Translations under genes and position numbers: made by a program
The notes under the pieces: model-generated
Database searches by the model: none
What the model was told of the DNA's origin: nothing
Seen by the model: only the letters and a program-made list of their open reading frames with translations
Shown here: positions 47,050-59,795 of the stretch, one piece after another
Position numbering within the stretch: the first letter of the stretch is position 1
How the letters are laid out: the number at the start of each line of letters is the position of its first letter
Assembly (NCBI GenBank): GCA_002197995.1
Contig: NGZR01000007.1
Span: 1,446,399-1,510,398 of the forward strand
Source: Gaeumannomyces sp. JS-464
Lineage: Eukaryota; Ascomycota; Sordariomycetes; Magnaporthales; Magnaporthaceae
DNA length: 64,000 nt
Reading direction: 5' to 3'

Positions 47050-50000
47050 GAAGGGCTAACCGGCTACGCGTTTTTAAAGTCGCAGCAGCTTTTATTATTG
47101 GTTTGTTTTTTAAGTTAGTTTAAATTCCCTTTTTTACTTTAATTATAAACCCCAAATATTTAACTTTTTGCATTACGAAATCGCTTTTTTCCAGGTTTAA
47201 GTTTAGCCCGGCGTTTTTTAACCGACGGAAAACTTTTTTTACTTTTTTTATGTGATTTTTGCGAAATCCCGAGGAAAAAATAAGCACGTCGTTTAAATAT
47301 ACTAAATAAAATCGTTAAAAAATATCGCTTAAAATACCGTTAATATAACGTTAAAACGTTACTAAAGCTTTTGTAAAGCCGAACAGGCATATTAGCTATT
47401 CGAATAATCCGAATCGTATTCGAAACGCTGTTAAATGTTTTTCGCTTTTACTACCCGGATTTTGTAAAAAGCAACTTTAACGTCCACTTTCGAAACCATT
47501 TCGCTTTTAATAAAAAAACGGAGTGTTTTTTTTACTAACGGCAAAAAATAGCGATTTTAAAGCGTAATCGCGTTAAATGCACGGTAATTTACGTATAAAC
47601 GCTATTTTTTAACTGTTTACGTATTATTAAAACGAGCGCGGTTATCGGGGATAAGCTAACACGGATTTAGCTTTTATCCATTAGGTTAGTAATTTGTTTG
47701 CGTAATTTTAAAAGTTATTTTTTCGGCATATTATATAAGCGTTTTTAAAAAAGGTTCGAAATAAAACAGTTATTGTTTTTCTTTAGTTTAATATAGTAAT
47801 TTATTTTCCCGGTATAAAAGCAACCTTAATGCTTTCGTTTTGTTAAAAAGGTCGGCGAATTTCGCTAATTTTTAAAGCAGCTTAGGTTTTAACCGGTTAA
47901 ACGGTGGTATTTTAACGGCAAACTGTAATATTCGTATTATATTTTTTTAAAAAGGTGGATATAAACTCGTAACCCTATTAAAAGTTTCGTTATTATTTTT
48001 GGCAAATTACGGCGAAAATACTACCGATAATTACCGGGAGTTTTTCCAAAGTTGGTCGGGCTTTCGCTTTTTTAATTACGAACCGGCTTATTGCTTTTAT
48101 TCGTAAACAGCTTAAAACCGCGTTAAAAGTAATTTATTCGCGCTTTATTTACAAAAGTCCTAAAATAACTGTTAAAATGGCAGCCAAAAGTCGCATAAAG
48201 CGATTTACGAATGCGGTAAACCCACGACTCGGGGCACCGTAACGGGAAACAACATCTTCCCGGCACGGAGCTTTCGGCACGGAAATTACCAGTTATGCCG
48301 TTATGCACGGAAGCTGTGCAAGTTTTAAGTTAAATCCCGACTTCGGGATTTGCCTCGCATAACCGCACCCCGCGGCCTCCGGCATAAGGTATATATATCC
48401 CAAACAAGGCTCGCACGAGGAGCCTTTTTTATACTTAAAAGTTAAACAGCTTTTAGGATTGCAATATACCCGAAAGCCTTTTTACCCTAAAAACCGGTAC
48501 CGGCACGAGTGCTACGAATAATAACGTTTCGTAATATGCTTGGAATAATGTAAAATAAAATAGGCTTTACTTAGCTCCATATCTATTTTATATTTAGCAA
48601 AATACTTAATAGCTAGCAAGGTTTTATTTAAAACCGTTCCCAGCTATCGTGGTTTGTAAAGTCGTATTTTTTCGATTTAAAGTTTATCGCAAATCTTTCG
48701 CTTATTACCGCGTAATACTCGCATTTTAAATCCATTTATGCATTAATAAATTGGGAAAAGTTAAGCAATATCGGGATTAAAAACGGGGGGCCGTTTATAT
48801 TTCGTTTAATTTTTTTTTAATTCGTTTTTCCATTTTTCTTTTAAATAGCCTATTAGTTATAATTTATATCCGTTGCCGCAATTTCCTTTTTTAACTAAGT
48901 TTTTATTAAAAGCTACTTTTTCCCCTTTTAATACCAGTGTTTTAAGTTAAAGCTAACTTAACCTTTTTCGGCCGTACCGCGTTTCGGTACCAATAAGCTC
49001 GTCGCTCGTATTCCTTACTTTCACAATTTAAATACGCCCCGGATTCCCGTCGTCGTTGGAATTCTTCTTAAAATATTTAAAAAGCGCGTAGCTTACGTGG
49101 CGGTTATACGTTAATATAAGCCGCGTTAACGCTTATTATTAAAATGTTTTTCGTATTTCTTTCGGTATAGGCAAAAGCGGAAAGTTATAATGCTTTTTTA
49201 CCGAATTTATTATTTAAATCGATCGCTTTTAATGCTTATACAATGCGTTTGTATATCGCTACCATTTTTTAATAGGAAATGATATCGTATAAACCCGTTA
49301 CCGCCGCTAAACGGATGCGATTAAAATGCGAAAACGAAAATAATTAATTTTAATTTCGTTCGCCTATCCTAATCCGCTAGCGGATATTAGCAGCATTTTA
49401 AATTTGGTATGGAAATAAGTAAACGTTTAGCTTGGCTTTATCCGGCAAGCTTCCAATTTCGCTAAAGCTTAGGCTTTTTTATAAGGGTCGTTAAAAATAG
49501 TACCGAGGTGGAAAATAAAATCGGCTAGGTTATACGTGCTATTTAATTTTCCGATTTCGTAATAAAAGCGTACTATATTTGGATGCTTAAAGTTAAACAC
49601 ATTTAAATATATTCGAACTTATCGCGGTCGTTTTCGATAAATTCCGCGTTTCGGTTAAGCTTATATTCGACCGCGTTTTTCCAAGCGTTAAAACCGCTTT
49701 TATCGCCGGCGTATAAGTCGGGTTTTTAAAAAGCAACCGTTTCGGTATAAAAAGTATTACGTATGCGGTTAAGAATTAGTTTTTTATTCCGTTATCACCC
49801 GCGTAATATCGTTACGGTGGTCGACGAAAAGCTTATTAGCGTCGTTTTGGAACTTTTATTAATTAAGTTCGGCCGCGGTTAATCGTGCTAAAGGTTCGCA
49901 ATAGCAGCGAGTAGCGCGTTTTGTAAAAGGGGGTTAAGGCATTAAAGGTAAATGTTAAACCCCCGTCGTTATTCGTAATGTTTAATGTTGTTATTGTTAT
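47050..50000 (-). mobile_element. Ty3/gypsy fragment: gag and RT, RIP-degraded
   Basis: Minus strand. Gag at about 49.8-49.4 kb: KPDLYAGDKSGFNAWKNAVE, YKLNRNAEFIENDRDKFEYI. RT at 47.9-47.05 kb: LVYLNDVLIFSS (YLDD changed to YLND) and NAGLNLNLEKSDFVMQKVKY followed by LGFII. RNase H and integrase are absent because the sequence runs into the 5' end of the LINE at about 47,040. It is interrupted near 48.2-48.5 kb by an LTR-like patch. Confidence 0.7.
48173..48520. repeat. LTR-like patch (possible solo LTR)
   Basis: A more GC-rich stretch inside the gypsy remnant, from TGTTAAAATGGCAGCC, with repeated GGCACGG motifs, TATATATA at about 48,391, GGCTCGCACGAGGAGCC (an imperfect palindrome) and an AT-rich tail. 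The layout (TATA box then stem-loop) is that of fungal LTRs. I could not define the right edge or a target duplication. Confidence 0.35.
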
Positions 50001-50300
50001 AATCCCTTTTTGGTAAAAAATCTTTTAAAAATGTAATAGATTTGGCTATTAGGTGGTCGCTAGTAGGGGTTAAAGTGATATTATTTTAAAAAATAAGGAG
50101 AAAAAAAAAAAGGTTATAGGAAAGGTTGTGTAGTTTTATATATATACGAGTTGGCTTAAGGGTAATTTTAAGCTGTTATTTCCGTGTTTAAAGCACGGAA
50201 CTATAACATTGCAGAATTATAATAGTTAATAGGTTTAGCGAACGAAGTAAAAAAAGGGCAGCCGTTTTTAATATTCGGGCTTATTAAAAGTCGGGGCGGG
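50001..50300. other. AT-rich relic between gypsy and second LINE
   Basis: Contains A runs near 50,101 and a short inverted motif (TTCCGTG...CACGGAA, about 50,180-50,201). No gene seen. Confidence 0.4.
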
Positions 50301-53300
50301 GTTTGCTATAAGCCATTTATTTATTTTTTTGCTTTAGCTAATTTGTAAAATATAAAATGGTAAAAGGATTTGTTTTTCTCGCAGCGGTACAGGGTATTGT
50401 TTTTATAATTAAATTTTTAGTAATACCAATCGAAATTTCCGTGGTTTATACGTACAGTTATTAGCCGTTGCAATACTTTTCGGTACAATTGTAAAGCGAT
50501 AGGTATGCATTATAATATCGGCGGAAAGTTTATAGCTTTATACCGTTTTAAAAAGTTATTTTCAAATTAAGCATTTCGGGCGTTCCAGGTTAATTTCCGG
50601 GCTAATGCTTTAACGCCGGCCATTATTAGTTTAACGTATTAAGCTATCGGGAAAGCCGTGTTTAATTTTATTTTAATATTAGCTTTTTCATTTTCGGGGA
50701 TTTTTATATAGCCCGGGAATTAACGAACGTGTATTTGGTATTTATTTATAAAATAATGGATTTTTTTAAAAGCTTTTTACGAGTTATTAAAAGCTATATT
50801 TAAAAAAGCCGTTAACCGCTAAAATGTTATTAAAATACAAATGGTAAATGCAATCGCGGAAATTTCGAATAGCGTTACGGAAGCTTATTTAGGCTTTTTC
50901 CGCTTTGCCGTCGAATATTTTAACAAGGTGCGCTAATTTGCCGTACCCGGAAAGTTTGCGTTAACCGGTTTAATATATTATTTAACCGTATTTAATTACC
51001 CCGTTTTTTGTTTTAAACCCGTCGTTATATATTATTACGTTAATAAGTAGGAAATTGCGGATTTACGCTATAAATGCTTTAATAATTGCGTGCTTTTTTT
51101 AAATGGCTATCGTAATGTTTATATATTTGTAAACTAAATAAGCCAAACGAATGCAAACCGGGAAAAATTTAATTGTTTTTTATAAATAAGTCGTAAATTT
51201 GCTAAATAAGCCCGTTTTACATTTTTAAGCGTTAAAAACCGGTTTAACCGTTACGACTAAAAAGTGGCTTTTTAATACCGTATTAATGCGGGCTGTAAAA
51301 CGAAAGCGGATTTATTTTAAAAACGTTTCGGCGTTTAAAATGCCGGATTTATAACGTAAAACTTTTATTAGTATAATTTTTTAAATTAATACCATTCCTC
51401 GAAAAAATGTTATTAAAGCTTTATTAACTTGTTTAATTAAATAGCTTTAACGGGTATGCTATTATTATGCAAATTTATATAAATGTGGTTTGGTTTTACT
51501 TTTATACTATATTTTAACCCCGTATAACGCCGTTAGGGTAATAACCGTTATAATAGCTTTATGTACCAAATGTGCTAGTATTTCGCTTACCGAATGCGTA
51601 AACTTTCGAAAATGGTTAACAACGTTTAAAGCTTTTACTATTTTATTATTTATATAAATTTTAAAATTAAACTTTTTATTAAATAAAACTTTTAATTACT
51701 GTAAAGTTTTTAAAATTTGTTATATAATAAAGCTTTTTGTTATAACCGTTAAAGTTATAAGGTTTTTCCGTTTAAAAAAATATATAAGCTCGCATTTTTT
51801 TTAAATCGAAAACGATTTTATTAGTTTTACTTTAACGTAAAATTTCCATTACCGTTGCTTTTATTTTACGGGTATATATTTTTTTAAAAAATCGCCCGTT
51901 ACGCATACACCTATATTATCCACGTATTCGTATTTTACCTTTTTCGTTTTAAGTAAGATTTTAGTTTTATATAGTATAAAAAAACCGGTAAAGCTGGTAA
52001 TTTTTAAAATAGCTCGCAATTCAGGAGAAAAAAAGTGCTATAACGTTTTTTAAACGCATTTTTATTTGCTTATCTTTTACGAAGGATAATACTTATCGTA
52101 CAAACGTTAAATTCCATTTTTAGCCTAATAGTTTCCGAAAAAGCTTTTAACGAAATATAATATCGAAAGCTTTTTATATATTTATAATAATAAAAACGGC
52201 CGTTTAGCTTTTTTAAAAAGCCCGTTTTATTTCGTAAATTACGTACGCCGTTAAATTAATAGCGGACTTTTTAAAAGTAATTTTAACGTATTACGAGGTT
52301 ATAAGCTCGTATTATAACGCGAAAAACGCTATTCGCAAAATTATTAACTGTTTTAACCTTTTTTTTATATACGAAAGCAAAGCTATTAAGCGGTAGGATA
52401 TTAAATTCGTTAAATTCGATTTGTTTAACTTTTATAATATAACCATTTCCGTTATACGGAAAAAGCTTAAATAATATTTAATTTTAAAATATATTTCGAA
52501 AAAAACTTTAACGTATTTTTTTATAACCGGTTATACCGTTATTAACAATTTAACCAATATAAAATTAACGTTTAAAAACGTATTTACCGTATTTATAATG
52601 CATATTTAGCATTTTTCCAACAAAACGTTTTTTAACAAAACGCAAAAGTTTTATAAAAATTATGCGGATTTTTAACAGGCTTTTTATTATAGCGGGTTTT
52701 TTTTGTAAATCGTTTTTCGCTGTAAATTTACAGAAAATTTTACGGTTTAATATTTCCGTTTTATTTTTTACCGTTACGATTATTTCTTTGTTAATATTTA
52801 ATAAACGAAACCGTATAACGGGTATAAGTTTATGCCATTTTATAATGCGATATAACGCTTTTAAAAAATCGACCTTTTTTAATACGCTATTTTAATATTA
52901 TTTTTTAGCTATTTAAACCGTTATTTTTATAACGTAAGTTTTAACCGTATAAAGCTCGCCGTTTGCTATAGCTTTTGCTAAATCCCGTTATACGTTAACG
53001 TATTTTTCGTTTTATTAAAATTAGTTTATTTTTTTAATTTTAAATTTTCAGTTTAACGTTATTAACGCGTTTTTTAATAAAGTTATTAACGTTTTAATTA
53101 TTTTATTTAAATAATTTGTAACGTACAGGTTTATAAATAATAATAAATTATTAACCCCGGTTATTACCATATTTGCAAAAATCGAAAGTTTATCGTCGGG
53201 TAACGTAATACGCCGGAATTTTAAAACGGAATTATTAAAATTTAAATTTTCGATTTGTATTGTACGGTAATTTGAATTAATTATTAACGTAAAGTTAATT

Positions 53301-53650
53301 TCCGCTATTATTAGCGGGGCATTAAAAAAATTAAAGTTTAATATATTTTTTAAATCGTACGTAGGTTTATTTAAATAAGTAAATAGGAAAAGGTTATAAA
53401 TATTAACTTAATAAGTTATATTTTAACTTTTATTTTTATTATTTCAAACCGGGTTTTATGTTAAAATCGATACGTTAAAGTTTTTAATTATATTGCATTT
53501 TACCGTTAAACGTTAACATAATAACAAATTTAAAAAAAGTTTCGTTAAATTTTTTAAAAGTTTATATACGTTAACGAAATATACCCGGAAACGGCAAATT
53601 AAAAAACATTTCGCGTATTATTTACTAGCCAATCCGCTACTAGTTGTAAT
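50300..53650 (-). mobile_element. second LINE fragment (RT), RIP-degraded
   Basis: On the minus strand the palm motif EYVDNIGVCVTG (51,894-51,929; family form YVDD with the second Asp changed to Asn) is followed at about 51.5 kb by the thumb motif VSEILAHLVHKAIITVITLT and ALYGVKI, as in Tad/I-clade LINEs. Boundaries and other domains are not resolvable by eye. Confidence 0.6.
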
Positions 53651-53697
53651 TTTAAATTTTTCCGTACGTAAATTATTATTTTAAATTTAATTTAATA

Positions 53698-53742
53698 ACG
53701 TGGTTTATTAATATGTACCACATATTAATATATGCCACACGC
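53698..53742 (+). repeat. left TIR of Fot1 copy 1
   Basis: Matches the reverse complement of about 55513-55557. Inside it a 17-bp unit occurs twice in tandem (TTAATATGTACCACATA then TTAATATATGCCACACG). Confidence 0.8.
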
Positions 53743-54017
53743 ACATTTAACTTCCAGTTAATTAACGCGCATACCAACCTAACAACGTTAAAAATCCATT
53801 TAAACTATTCGGAATTATATATATCGGACATTTTTATTTCCTTTTAACAAATGCGCGCATTGTGTTTGGTTTTGCCGCAAATGCTATATCGCTAACAAAT
53901 CGCCGTCGCTTTCCTTTCCAAACCTTTTTAATCGCGCATTTTTTGCTATAACTATTTATTTAACTCTTTTTAGTTTAAAACATTTCGTACTTCGTTTATA
54001 ATAAGTAACTTTCCTAG

Positions 54018-54329
54018 TTAAACACGTGTTTTTTTAGCCTTTCGGCGTTTGCTTAATGCTTCGTTCGCCTTTTTAAACGTAAACATTTCAGTTCGGAAAA
54101 AGGCTACTTTATGCATTATCGCTTTCGTTTTTTTTGCGATTTGGTTTATAACCGCTAGTATAAATGTCGAAAAACTGCTTCGATAATTGGAAATTCGAGT
54201 TTTAATGTGTTCGGATTGCGAAATTGCTTTTTTAGCTCTTCGCGGCGTTTTAAAAATCCAAAGTTCGGCGTTGTTTAAAAGCTTTTTTAAAAGCGTCGAA
54301 GTTCGTAGCTTTACATCCAGCTTTTCCAA
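54018..54329 (-). pseudogene. Fot1 transposase C-terminal fragment
   Basis: 103-codon open remnant ending in ANEALSKRRKAKKTRV, the C-terminal signature of fungal Fot1/pogo transposases. Upstream catalytic sequence is in the same direction but stop-interrupted. Confidence 0.75.
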
Positions 54330-55512
54330 AATTAAATCCGGATTAAAAAAAGCAAAGCTAGCTTTTCGAAAGCTTTTTTAAATGTTTTTCTTAGTTATAA
54401 AATTAAAAAATGCCGTTTTAAACGCCGAAAAGAACTTAACTTTAATTACGTGGTTAACGTATAATTTTATTAAATTTTCGATTTATCGACCGTACGCTTG
54501 TTTTATTAAGCCGAAATACCTAACGTTAAATAGCTAAAAAAAAAGTAAAACGAATGCGAAGGTATGCAAAGCGTAACAATGTTATATTTTTAGCAATAAA
54601 GCTCGAAATCCGTCGAATAGTAACTTTCGTAGCCGTTTAGCATTAATAAACGATAAAAGCCTTTTACGCGCGATGCAATGTGTTTATCGAAATGCCGAAT
54701 TCATTTTAAACCGAGCTTATTTGTAATCCACCCGTTAAAACTCGTTGCGATAACCTAATCGCGTAAAAAGTCGGTTTTTAAATACTAATTAGCCAAATAG
54801 TACTGCCTTTTAACGATAATAAAAAAAGGGACCGCTTAACCGCAATAGTTAACCTTTTAAATAATTATAACCCATTCCCAGTTACAAAGTTAAATTAATT
54901 TTGCTTTACTATAACCTTTTAACGTTGTAATAATTATAACGGCGGCGATTATGCTTATAAAAAAACCGGTTTCGTCGAAATTATAAATGTCGTTATTTTA
55001 AATGCTATATTTAGCTATAATGTTTTGCATAAAGTTAAATTACGCAAAAACGAGCTTAAAATTTTCGCATTTGGCTTTTTAGTAATCGTACTTTCGAATC
55101 CAGCGTGTGCCAAGCTTTACGCGGCGTTTAACGAACTTTTTAACCTAGCATTTGCCAACGGCGCCCGCGTCGCGTTCGGCAAGTAATCGGTTAGCCATAT
55201 TTTTAACACCAAAACGCCGGGAAGGAAATGCGCGGGAATTTAGCTCGAATATGTATTTAATAAGCGCTTTCTTTTCGGATTTTGTAAATTTCCGTGTTTT
55301 AAGCATGTAATCGCGCCGAGCAGGTTAGCCGCGCTTCCGCTAAGCGAAAGTGGAAAAATCGACTTCGTAAATTTTAGCGGCGCTTTAAATATTTAACTAT
55401 AAATTTAATGCGATCGCTCGAAAAGCTAAAACAATTTTGCGTTCGTCGCTTTGGTTTGCTATTGTTTGTTATAAAGCTATTCGTAAATAAAGTTAAATTA
55501 ACGCAACGCGTT

Positions 55513-55557
55513 AATTGTGGCACATATTAATGTGTAGCACACATTAATAAACCACGT
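55513..55557 (-). repeat. right TIR of Fot1 copy 1
   Basis: Inverted partner of 53698-53742, followed by TA. Confidence 0.8.
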
Positions 55558-55559
55558 TA

Positions 55560-55966
55560 ATCGTATTAGCTGTTTATTAAAATAAATAACTCGTACGATA
55601 AATAAATGCATAGCATAAGCTTTTTTTAAGCGTTAAATGGTTTTTATATTAAAACTACGTTAATTTTATCATTTTAATATAATTAAAGCAAAATAACCGC
55701 CGTAATTTAATTACGTCGAACGTTTGTTTAAACGGCGGTTAAAACCTTTTAACGTTCGAAACGAAACCTCGAACGCCGGGTTTTATTCCTATATATTGTT
55801 ATCCGGTTAGCCTTTAATATAAATAAAAATAGCGGTAATATATTAAAAGTTTTAATTTTAAAATTGTTAATTAGTAAAAATAGCAGCGTTTTTTAAAAAG
55901 TTATTTATTATTTCGATATTTTCGTTAAATTCGGAAATGTTTAATTTTATAATTACTAATATTTCG
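55560..55966. other. AT-rich spacer between the two Fot1 copies
   Basis: About 400 bp of AT-rich sequence. It includes a partly inverted pair of GTTTAAACGGCGG-like motifs near 55.73 kb. No gene or element recognised. Confidence 0.5.
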
Positions 55967-55968
55967 TA

Positions 55969-57827
55969 ACGTGGTTTATTAACGAGTGGGTTATATTAGC
56001 GAATGGGTTATAACACCCCGACTTTTAAACAATTAACTTGCATGCCAACCTAACGACGCTAAGAATCCATTTAAACTGCTTAAAACTGTATACATCGGAC
56101 ATTTTTACTTCCTTTTAATAAGTGCGCGCATTGTGTCCGGTTTTGCCGCACGTGCCACATCGCTAACAAGTTATCGTTGCCTTTTTTTTTAACCCTTATA
56201 ATTGCGCATTTCTCGCTATAGCTATTTATCCACTTGCTGCTAGTTTAAAACATTTCGCACTTCGTTAATAGTAAGTAACCCTTTAAATCGAACACGTGTT
56301 TTTTTAGCCCTTCGGCGTTTACTTAGTGCTTCGTTCGCTTTTCGAAGCGTAAATATTTCGGCTCGAAAAAAGGCCATTTCGTGCATTATCGCTTTCGTCC
56401 TTTTTGCAATTTGGTTTACAATCGCTAGCATGGGTGTCGAAAAGCTGCCTTAGTAATTGGTAATTCGAATTTTAATATATTTGGATTGCGTAATTGCTTT
56501 TTTAGCTGTCCGCGGCGTTTTGGAAGTTTAAAATTCGAAATCGTTTAAAAGCGTTTTTAAAGAAGTTAAAGTTCGTAGTTTTACATTTAGCTTTTCCAAA
56601 ACCGAATTCGAATTAAAAAAAGTAAAGTTAGCTTTTCGAAAGCCTTTTTAAATGTTTTTCTCGGTTATAAAATTTAAAAATGCCGCTTTAAACGCCGAAA
56701 AAAACTCGACTTTAATTACGTGGTTAACGTGCGACCTTATTAAATTTTCGATTTATTAACCGTATAACCGCTTTATTAAACCGAAACATTTAACGTTAAA
56801 CGGTTAAAAAAAGTAAAACGAATGCGAAAGCATGCAAAGCGTAACGATGTTATATTTTTAGCAATAAAGCTCGAAATCCGTCAAATAATAGCTTTTATAA
56901 CCGTTTAGCATTAACAAACGATATAACTTGTAAAACGAGCTGCAATATGTTTATTAAAATGCCGAATTTATTTTAAACCGAGTTCGTTTGTAATCCATTT
57001 ATTAAAATTCGTTGCGATAACTTAATCGCGCGAAAAGTTGGTTTTCGAATACCAATTGGCTAAATAGTACTGCCTTTTAACGATAATAAAAAAAGGAATC
57101 GCTTAACCGTAATAGTTAACCTTTTAAATAATTATAGCCTATTTTTGGTTGCTAAGCTAAACCAGTTTTGCTTTATTACGGCTTTCCGATATTATAATAA
57201 CTATAACGGCGGCGATTATGCTTATAAAAATGCCGGTTTCGTTAAAATTGTAAATATCGTTATTTTAAATGCCATATTTGTTAACAGTATTTCGCATAAA
57301 GTCGAATTACGCAAAAACGAGCTTAAAATTTTCGCATTTGGCTTTTTAATAATCGTACTTTCGAATTTAACGCGTGCCGAGCTTTGCGCGGCGTTTAACG
57401 AACCTTTTAACTTAGCATTTGCCGATAGTGCTCGCGTCGCGTTCGGCGAGCAATCGGTTGGCCATAGCTTTAACATTAAAAGGCCGGGGAAAAAACGCGC
57501 GAAAATCCAGCTCGAATATGTATTTAACAAGCGCTTTTTTTTTAAATTCCGTTAATTTCCGAAAATTAAGCATAGTGTTGCGTTAAGCAGGTTAGCCGCG
57601 CTTCCAACGCTGCAAGGTCGAGTTCGCGACCGAGTAAATTTTTACAGCCTCCCGCACATTTAGTTTTAAGTTGGATTGCAAAGCCCAAAGGGCAAGAATT
57701 AGCCGGCTTTCGTCGTTTTCTATTAGCATTGTTATTGGTGGAGGAATTAGTCGCGAAAAAAAAAGTGTCGCGTGGTCGCGTGTTTTAACCCATTCGCTAA
57801 TATAACCTACTCGCTAATAAACCACGT
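55969..57827 (-). mobile_element. Fot1/pogo-type DNA transposon 2, 1859 bp, RIP-degraded
   Basis: TIRs of about 48 bp, ACGTGGTTTATTA onward, are flanked by TA (55967-55968 and 57828-57829). Same orientation and layout as copy 1. The tail fragment (56240-56431) keeps ANEALSKRRRAKKTRV and LLTINEVRNVL. The outer 13 bp of the TIR match copy 1 but the inner repeat units differ. Confidence 0.85.
56240..56431 (-). pseudogene. Fot1 transposase C-terminal fragment, copy 2
   Basis: 63-codon open remnant, collinear with the fragment at 54018-54329 in copy 1. The rest of the transposase upstream on the minus strand is broken by stops. Confidence 0.7.
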
Positions 57828-57829
57828 TA

Positions 57830-59768
57830 TTGGTTATTGGAAATAACTTTAAATTTTTCGCAAAATACTTTTTTTTTGCTAGCCGTGCCTGGCGTTTTTA
57901 TAAAAGCTAGCGTAACTTGCGAAAATAAAGCTATTAGTTAAACCGTTTGTTTATTTGGCAAACATACCCCGGCGGTAACGAAAGCGGCGAAAGCGCCGTT
58001 AGTAGTAACGGTGTTATCGGTATTAACGGCGGCGGTTATAACGGTTGCGGTAATTGCGGCTAGTTCGGCGGTAACGGTAACGGCTTCCGCTGCTTTTTTT
58101 ACTTTTGTTCAGTACGCTCGCACGTATAAATTCCTAACCGCATTTAACTTTTTTTAATTAAACGGTTTAGCGTGCCATTTATTCGTATTAATTTAATTAA
58201 GCAATTCGGGTAATCGGTTTGGAAAAGGCTTTAGCAATTTGCGTATTGCGGGGGGGCCGTATACGGTTATACGTGCCGGTTATCGGTAATTTTCTCGTAT
58301 TGCAAACATTTATCAGTTTTAGCGCAATTGCGAATTACGTAATACTTATAGCATTCGAAAATATGTTACGTAATAAACGGGTAGCGTTTAATACGGCGTA
58401 TAAAAATAGTAATTTTTTAAAGTTTAAACCCGGCTATAATCGTATAAAAAAATATAATTTATAATATATACCTTTAAAAATTTACGCCGGTTTTGGAAAA
58501 TTTAACGTTTACCGGTTTAATTTTTATTTAGGCTTTTACTTTTTTCCTAATTAATTTTTCCTATATTAGGATTTTCTATTTAAAGCTGTTTATTAAAAAG
58601 GTTAAATATTTTAGTAATACGTAATTAAATTAAAATTCGGGCTTTTTAACCTTTTTAGCATTGTATAAACGGTTTAATTTCAAACGATATTGCAAAAGCC
58701 AATATTAAATATTTTCCGTTTTAGTTTTAAATATAAATTCCGTTAAAATCGAATAAACTTTTAAAACGTTCGTTATAATAAACGGAAGGTTTTTGCTATC
58801 GGCAAAAGCTTTGCGAATGTTAAAACCCGTTTAGTTATTAGCCTAAACCTGCCGTTTTTTCAAAATTCGGATAAAAACCCAGTAATTTAGTTTAAACCCG
58901 GTTAATAAGCAAAGCGCTCGGGGTGCACAGTCCTTTAAGGGTTATATAAATAGCTGCTGTTAAATTCCCGTGCGTTCCGCGTCCGCGTAGGTGGTCGGGG
59001 CCGGGCGTTGTATGTCAGGCGCGTTATTAGGTTTAAAAGTTGCAAAAGCTTTTCCGTCCTTCCGGAAGAGGGCTGGTTAGCCTAACAGCGCTTTTTTTAC
59101 GTATTTTAAAAAGCAAACTTTCTATCCGTGCGTTTCGCGCGCCGCTTCGGGGGGCAAAGAAGCAATGCCGGCATTTATTGATCGGCTAATGTGGCGTAAA
59201 TTAAAGCCGTTTGGCTTTATTTGCGTGTAAAGCTCGCGATAATTTCCTCCGCGGCCGCTACGGCCGATCCGAAGGTCGGGCCTATGGGCCGGGCGAAAAG
59301 GGTCGAGCGTTATAGCGCGCCGGGGGTTTAGGGGGAGGGTATGGAAAGGGAGGGGGAAGGGTGTCGTTAGGGTATAAGGTAAAAGGGGAAAGGAAAAAAG
59401 CACCTATGTCGGTGCTAACGCCGTAAAGGTTTTCCTGGCCCTGTTCGGGCCCTATCGGGTATTGCGCGTTTCGCAACGGGGATGGCGTATTCACATTTAT
59501 ATGCGCTGGGGTGCGCGGGAGCCGGTATGGCAACGACGCGTTCCTCCGGGCCGACGGGCCCATAAGGAGAGCGTGCGCCACCCTACTGGCTGGGGAGGCC
59601 GTTAGCAACGGCATGTTGCCGTTACCAGCGCCGTTGGCGGGCGTGCGTGGGCGTGGCTAGCTGATATCGTACCCGCGGTCGCGTTGGTTATTGCAGTTGA
59701 GGGCGGGGAATCGAAATATCGTCCCCGCGGGCGCGATATCGGGTAGGCGAGGAAGTGGGGGTAAGGTA
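57830..59768. other. right edge of the repeat block, decreasing RIP damage
   Basis: AT-rich at first, with a GCN/GTN codon-like run at 57,967-58,100 (Ala/Val/Thr-rich on +) that looks like a transposon protein relic. From about 58.9 kb the GC content rises and the sequence is only partly damaged, with GC-rich repetitive stretches and no supported gene. I could not name an element. Confidence 0.45.
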
Positions 59769-59795
59769 GGGGGGGGGGGGGGGGGGGGGGGGGGG
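59769..59795. repeat. 27-base G homopolymer
   Basis: Uninterrupted G run at the junction between the repeat block and the normal GC arm. The exact length is unlikely to be reliable. Confidence 0.9.

Larger units (their letters stand above)
53698..55557 (-). mobile_element. Fot1/pogo-type DNA transposon 1, 1860 bp, RIP-degraded
   Basis: Terminal inverted repeats of about 45 bp start ACGTGGTTTATTA and are flanked by TA (53696-53697 and 55558-55559). The minus strand encodes a broken DDE transposase: WITNKLGLKWIRHFDKHI and VKGFYRLLMLNGYES (about 54.6-54.75 kb) in the catalytic half, and the C-terminal tail KLDVKLRTSTL...ANEALSKRRKAKKTRV (54018-54329). Length and TA duplication fit Fot1 elements. 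Confidence 0.85.
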
